Source: Lutibacter sp.
GTDB lineage: Bacteria; Bacteroidota; Bacteroidia; Flavobacteriales; Flavobacteriaceae
Assembly: GCA_030748365.1 (NCBI GenBank)
Contig: JASMME010000064.1
Coordinates: 1-7,213, forward strand
DNA: 7,213 nt
Direction: 5' to 3'
The notes beneath the pieces are model-generated. The model did not search any database and was not told the origin of the DNA. It was given only the letters and a program-made list of their open reading frames with translations. Each line of letters begins with the position of its first letter. The first letter of the stretch is position 1. Shown in pieces: positions 6,772 to 7,213 of this stretch. The position numbers were made by a program, and so were the translations under genes.

Positions 6772-7213
6772 ATGAAGAAACGTATGTTTCAAACAGCTGT
6801 ATGCGGCTTGTTTAGCTTGCTGGGCTGCACACTGCTACAAGCACAGGAAGAAAAAATGGAAACCCTGGAAGAAATGGTCATTTCCGCAACCAGATTTCCG
6901 ATGAAAAAAGCCCATACAGGCAAGATAATTTACCGGTTTACACCCGCCGATCTCGCCCACTTTCGGGGGAGTACCTTGACCGAGGTGCTTACACAGATTT
7001 CCAGTATCAATATCAACGGAAGCAACAGCGCACCCGGAAAGAATAAGTCTGTGTATATACGCGGTAGCCGCGGACGGCAGGTGCTGGTACTTATTGACGG
7101 CATACCCATGACTGACCCATCGGGTGTAAGTGCCGCCTTTGACCTGCGACTCATTAGTATGTCTCAGGTAGCGGCCATTGAAGTGATGAACGGTGCTGCC
7201 GGCACCCTGTACG
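6772..7213 (+). CDS. btuB: BtuB-type TonB-dependent outer-membrane receptor (3' end missing)
   Basis: Outer-membrane receptor importing cobalamin with TonB energy; the frame stays open to the right edge, so only 147 residues of a protein normally above 600 are visible. The N-terminus MKKRMFQTAVCGLFSLLG starts a signal peptide, best cleaved after Ala24 (LLQA|QEE), although an LLGC at 16-19 resembles a lipobox. A TonB-box-like segment ETLEEMVISATRF (30-42) closely parallels the start of mature E. coli BtuB. The plug domain follows: LTEVLTQISSININGS, then VYIRGSRGRQVLVLIDGIPM and the family-typical ending QVAAIEVMNGAAGTLY at the window edge. The start at 6772 is chosen because it gives a complete signal peptide. 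It lies 91 bases downstream of a cobalamin riboswitch, which makes the substrate assignment strong. No SusC-type N-terminal extension (CarboxypepD-like domain) precedes the plug. Confidence 0.92.
   Translation, partial: MKKRMFQTAVCGLFSLLGCTLLQAQEEKMETLEEMVISATRFPMKKAHTGKIIYRFTPADLAHFRGSTLTEVLTQISSININGSNSAPGKNKSVYIRGSRGRQVLVLIDGIPMTDPSGVSAAFDLRLISMSQVAAIEVMNGAAGTLY

Noticed and set aside
6817..6831. LLGC at residues 16-19 of the btuB-like product, resembling a lipobox
   Set aside because: The receptor has an equally good type I cleavage site (LLQA|QEE) followed at once by the TonB box, and TonB-dependent receptors are not normally lipoproteins; kept only as a caveat in the gene entry.

Overview
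The window looks like a chromosomal segment from a marine-type Flavobacteriia member (phylum Bacteroidetes/Bacteroidota) of moderate GC. The evidence is the Bacteroidetes-style ParE and ParC sequences, start codons preceded by A-rich DNA rather than strong Shine-Dalgarno sites, a perfect TAnnTTTG -7 promoter element, and a Bacteroidetes-type lipoprotein binding protein carrying the YAKGF N-terminal motif. The genus cannot be fixed from this sequence alone.

Layout. Bases 1-1727 hold the 3' nine tenths of parE (topoisomerase IV subunit B), which enters from the left. After a single base comes a complete parC (1729-4326), and 15 bases later an MscS-type mechanosensitive channel gene (4342-5229). 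All three are on the + strand and are so tightly packed that one transcript is likely. The channel gene converges on, and overlaps by 34 bp, a minus-strand gene for a lipoprotein of the BtuF / Fe-B12 periplasmic binding protein family (5196-6323). The stretch from 6324 to 6771 has no recognised gene but is dense with regulatory sequence. It contains a possible structured leader for the minus-strand gene, two back-to-back -7-like promoter elements, a complete cobalamin riboswitch (about 6495-6680) and a downstream hairpin region. From 6772 to the right edge is the start of a BtuB-type TonB-dependent outer-membrane receptor, cut by the window end.

Function. The left half encodes the chromosome-decatenating topoisomerase IV, in which ParE (ATPase/TOPRIM) and ParC (DNA cleavage) form an A2B2 enzyme, plus a membrane tension valve of unrelated function. 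The right half is a corrinoid uptake locus. The riboswitch senses cobalamin and controls the outer-membrane receptor; the divergent lipoprotein would collect the corrinoid in the periplasm for an inner-membrane BtuCD-type permease that is not in this window.

I see no mobile element, CRISPR array, tRNA or rRNA, and no clearly new system. The points most worth a second look are the btuF leader, which can form an interlocked (pseudoknot-like) pairing; the riboswitch expression platform, which has no obvious terminator; the clamp-motif-like C-terminus of ParC; and the 34-bp convergent gene overlap across an A7 run.
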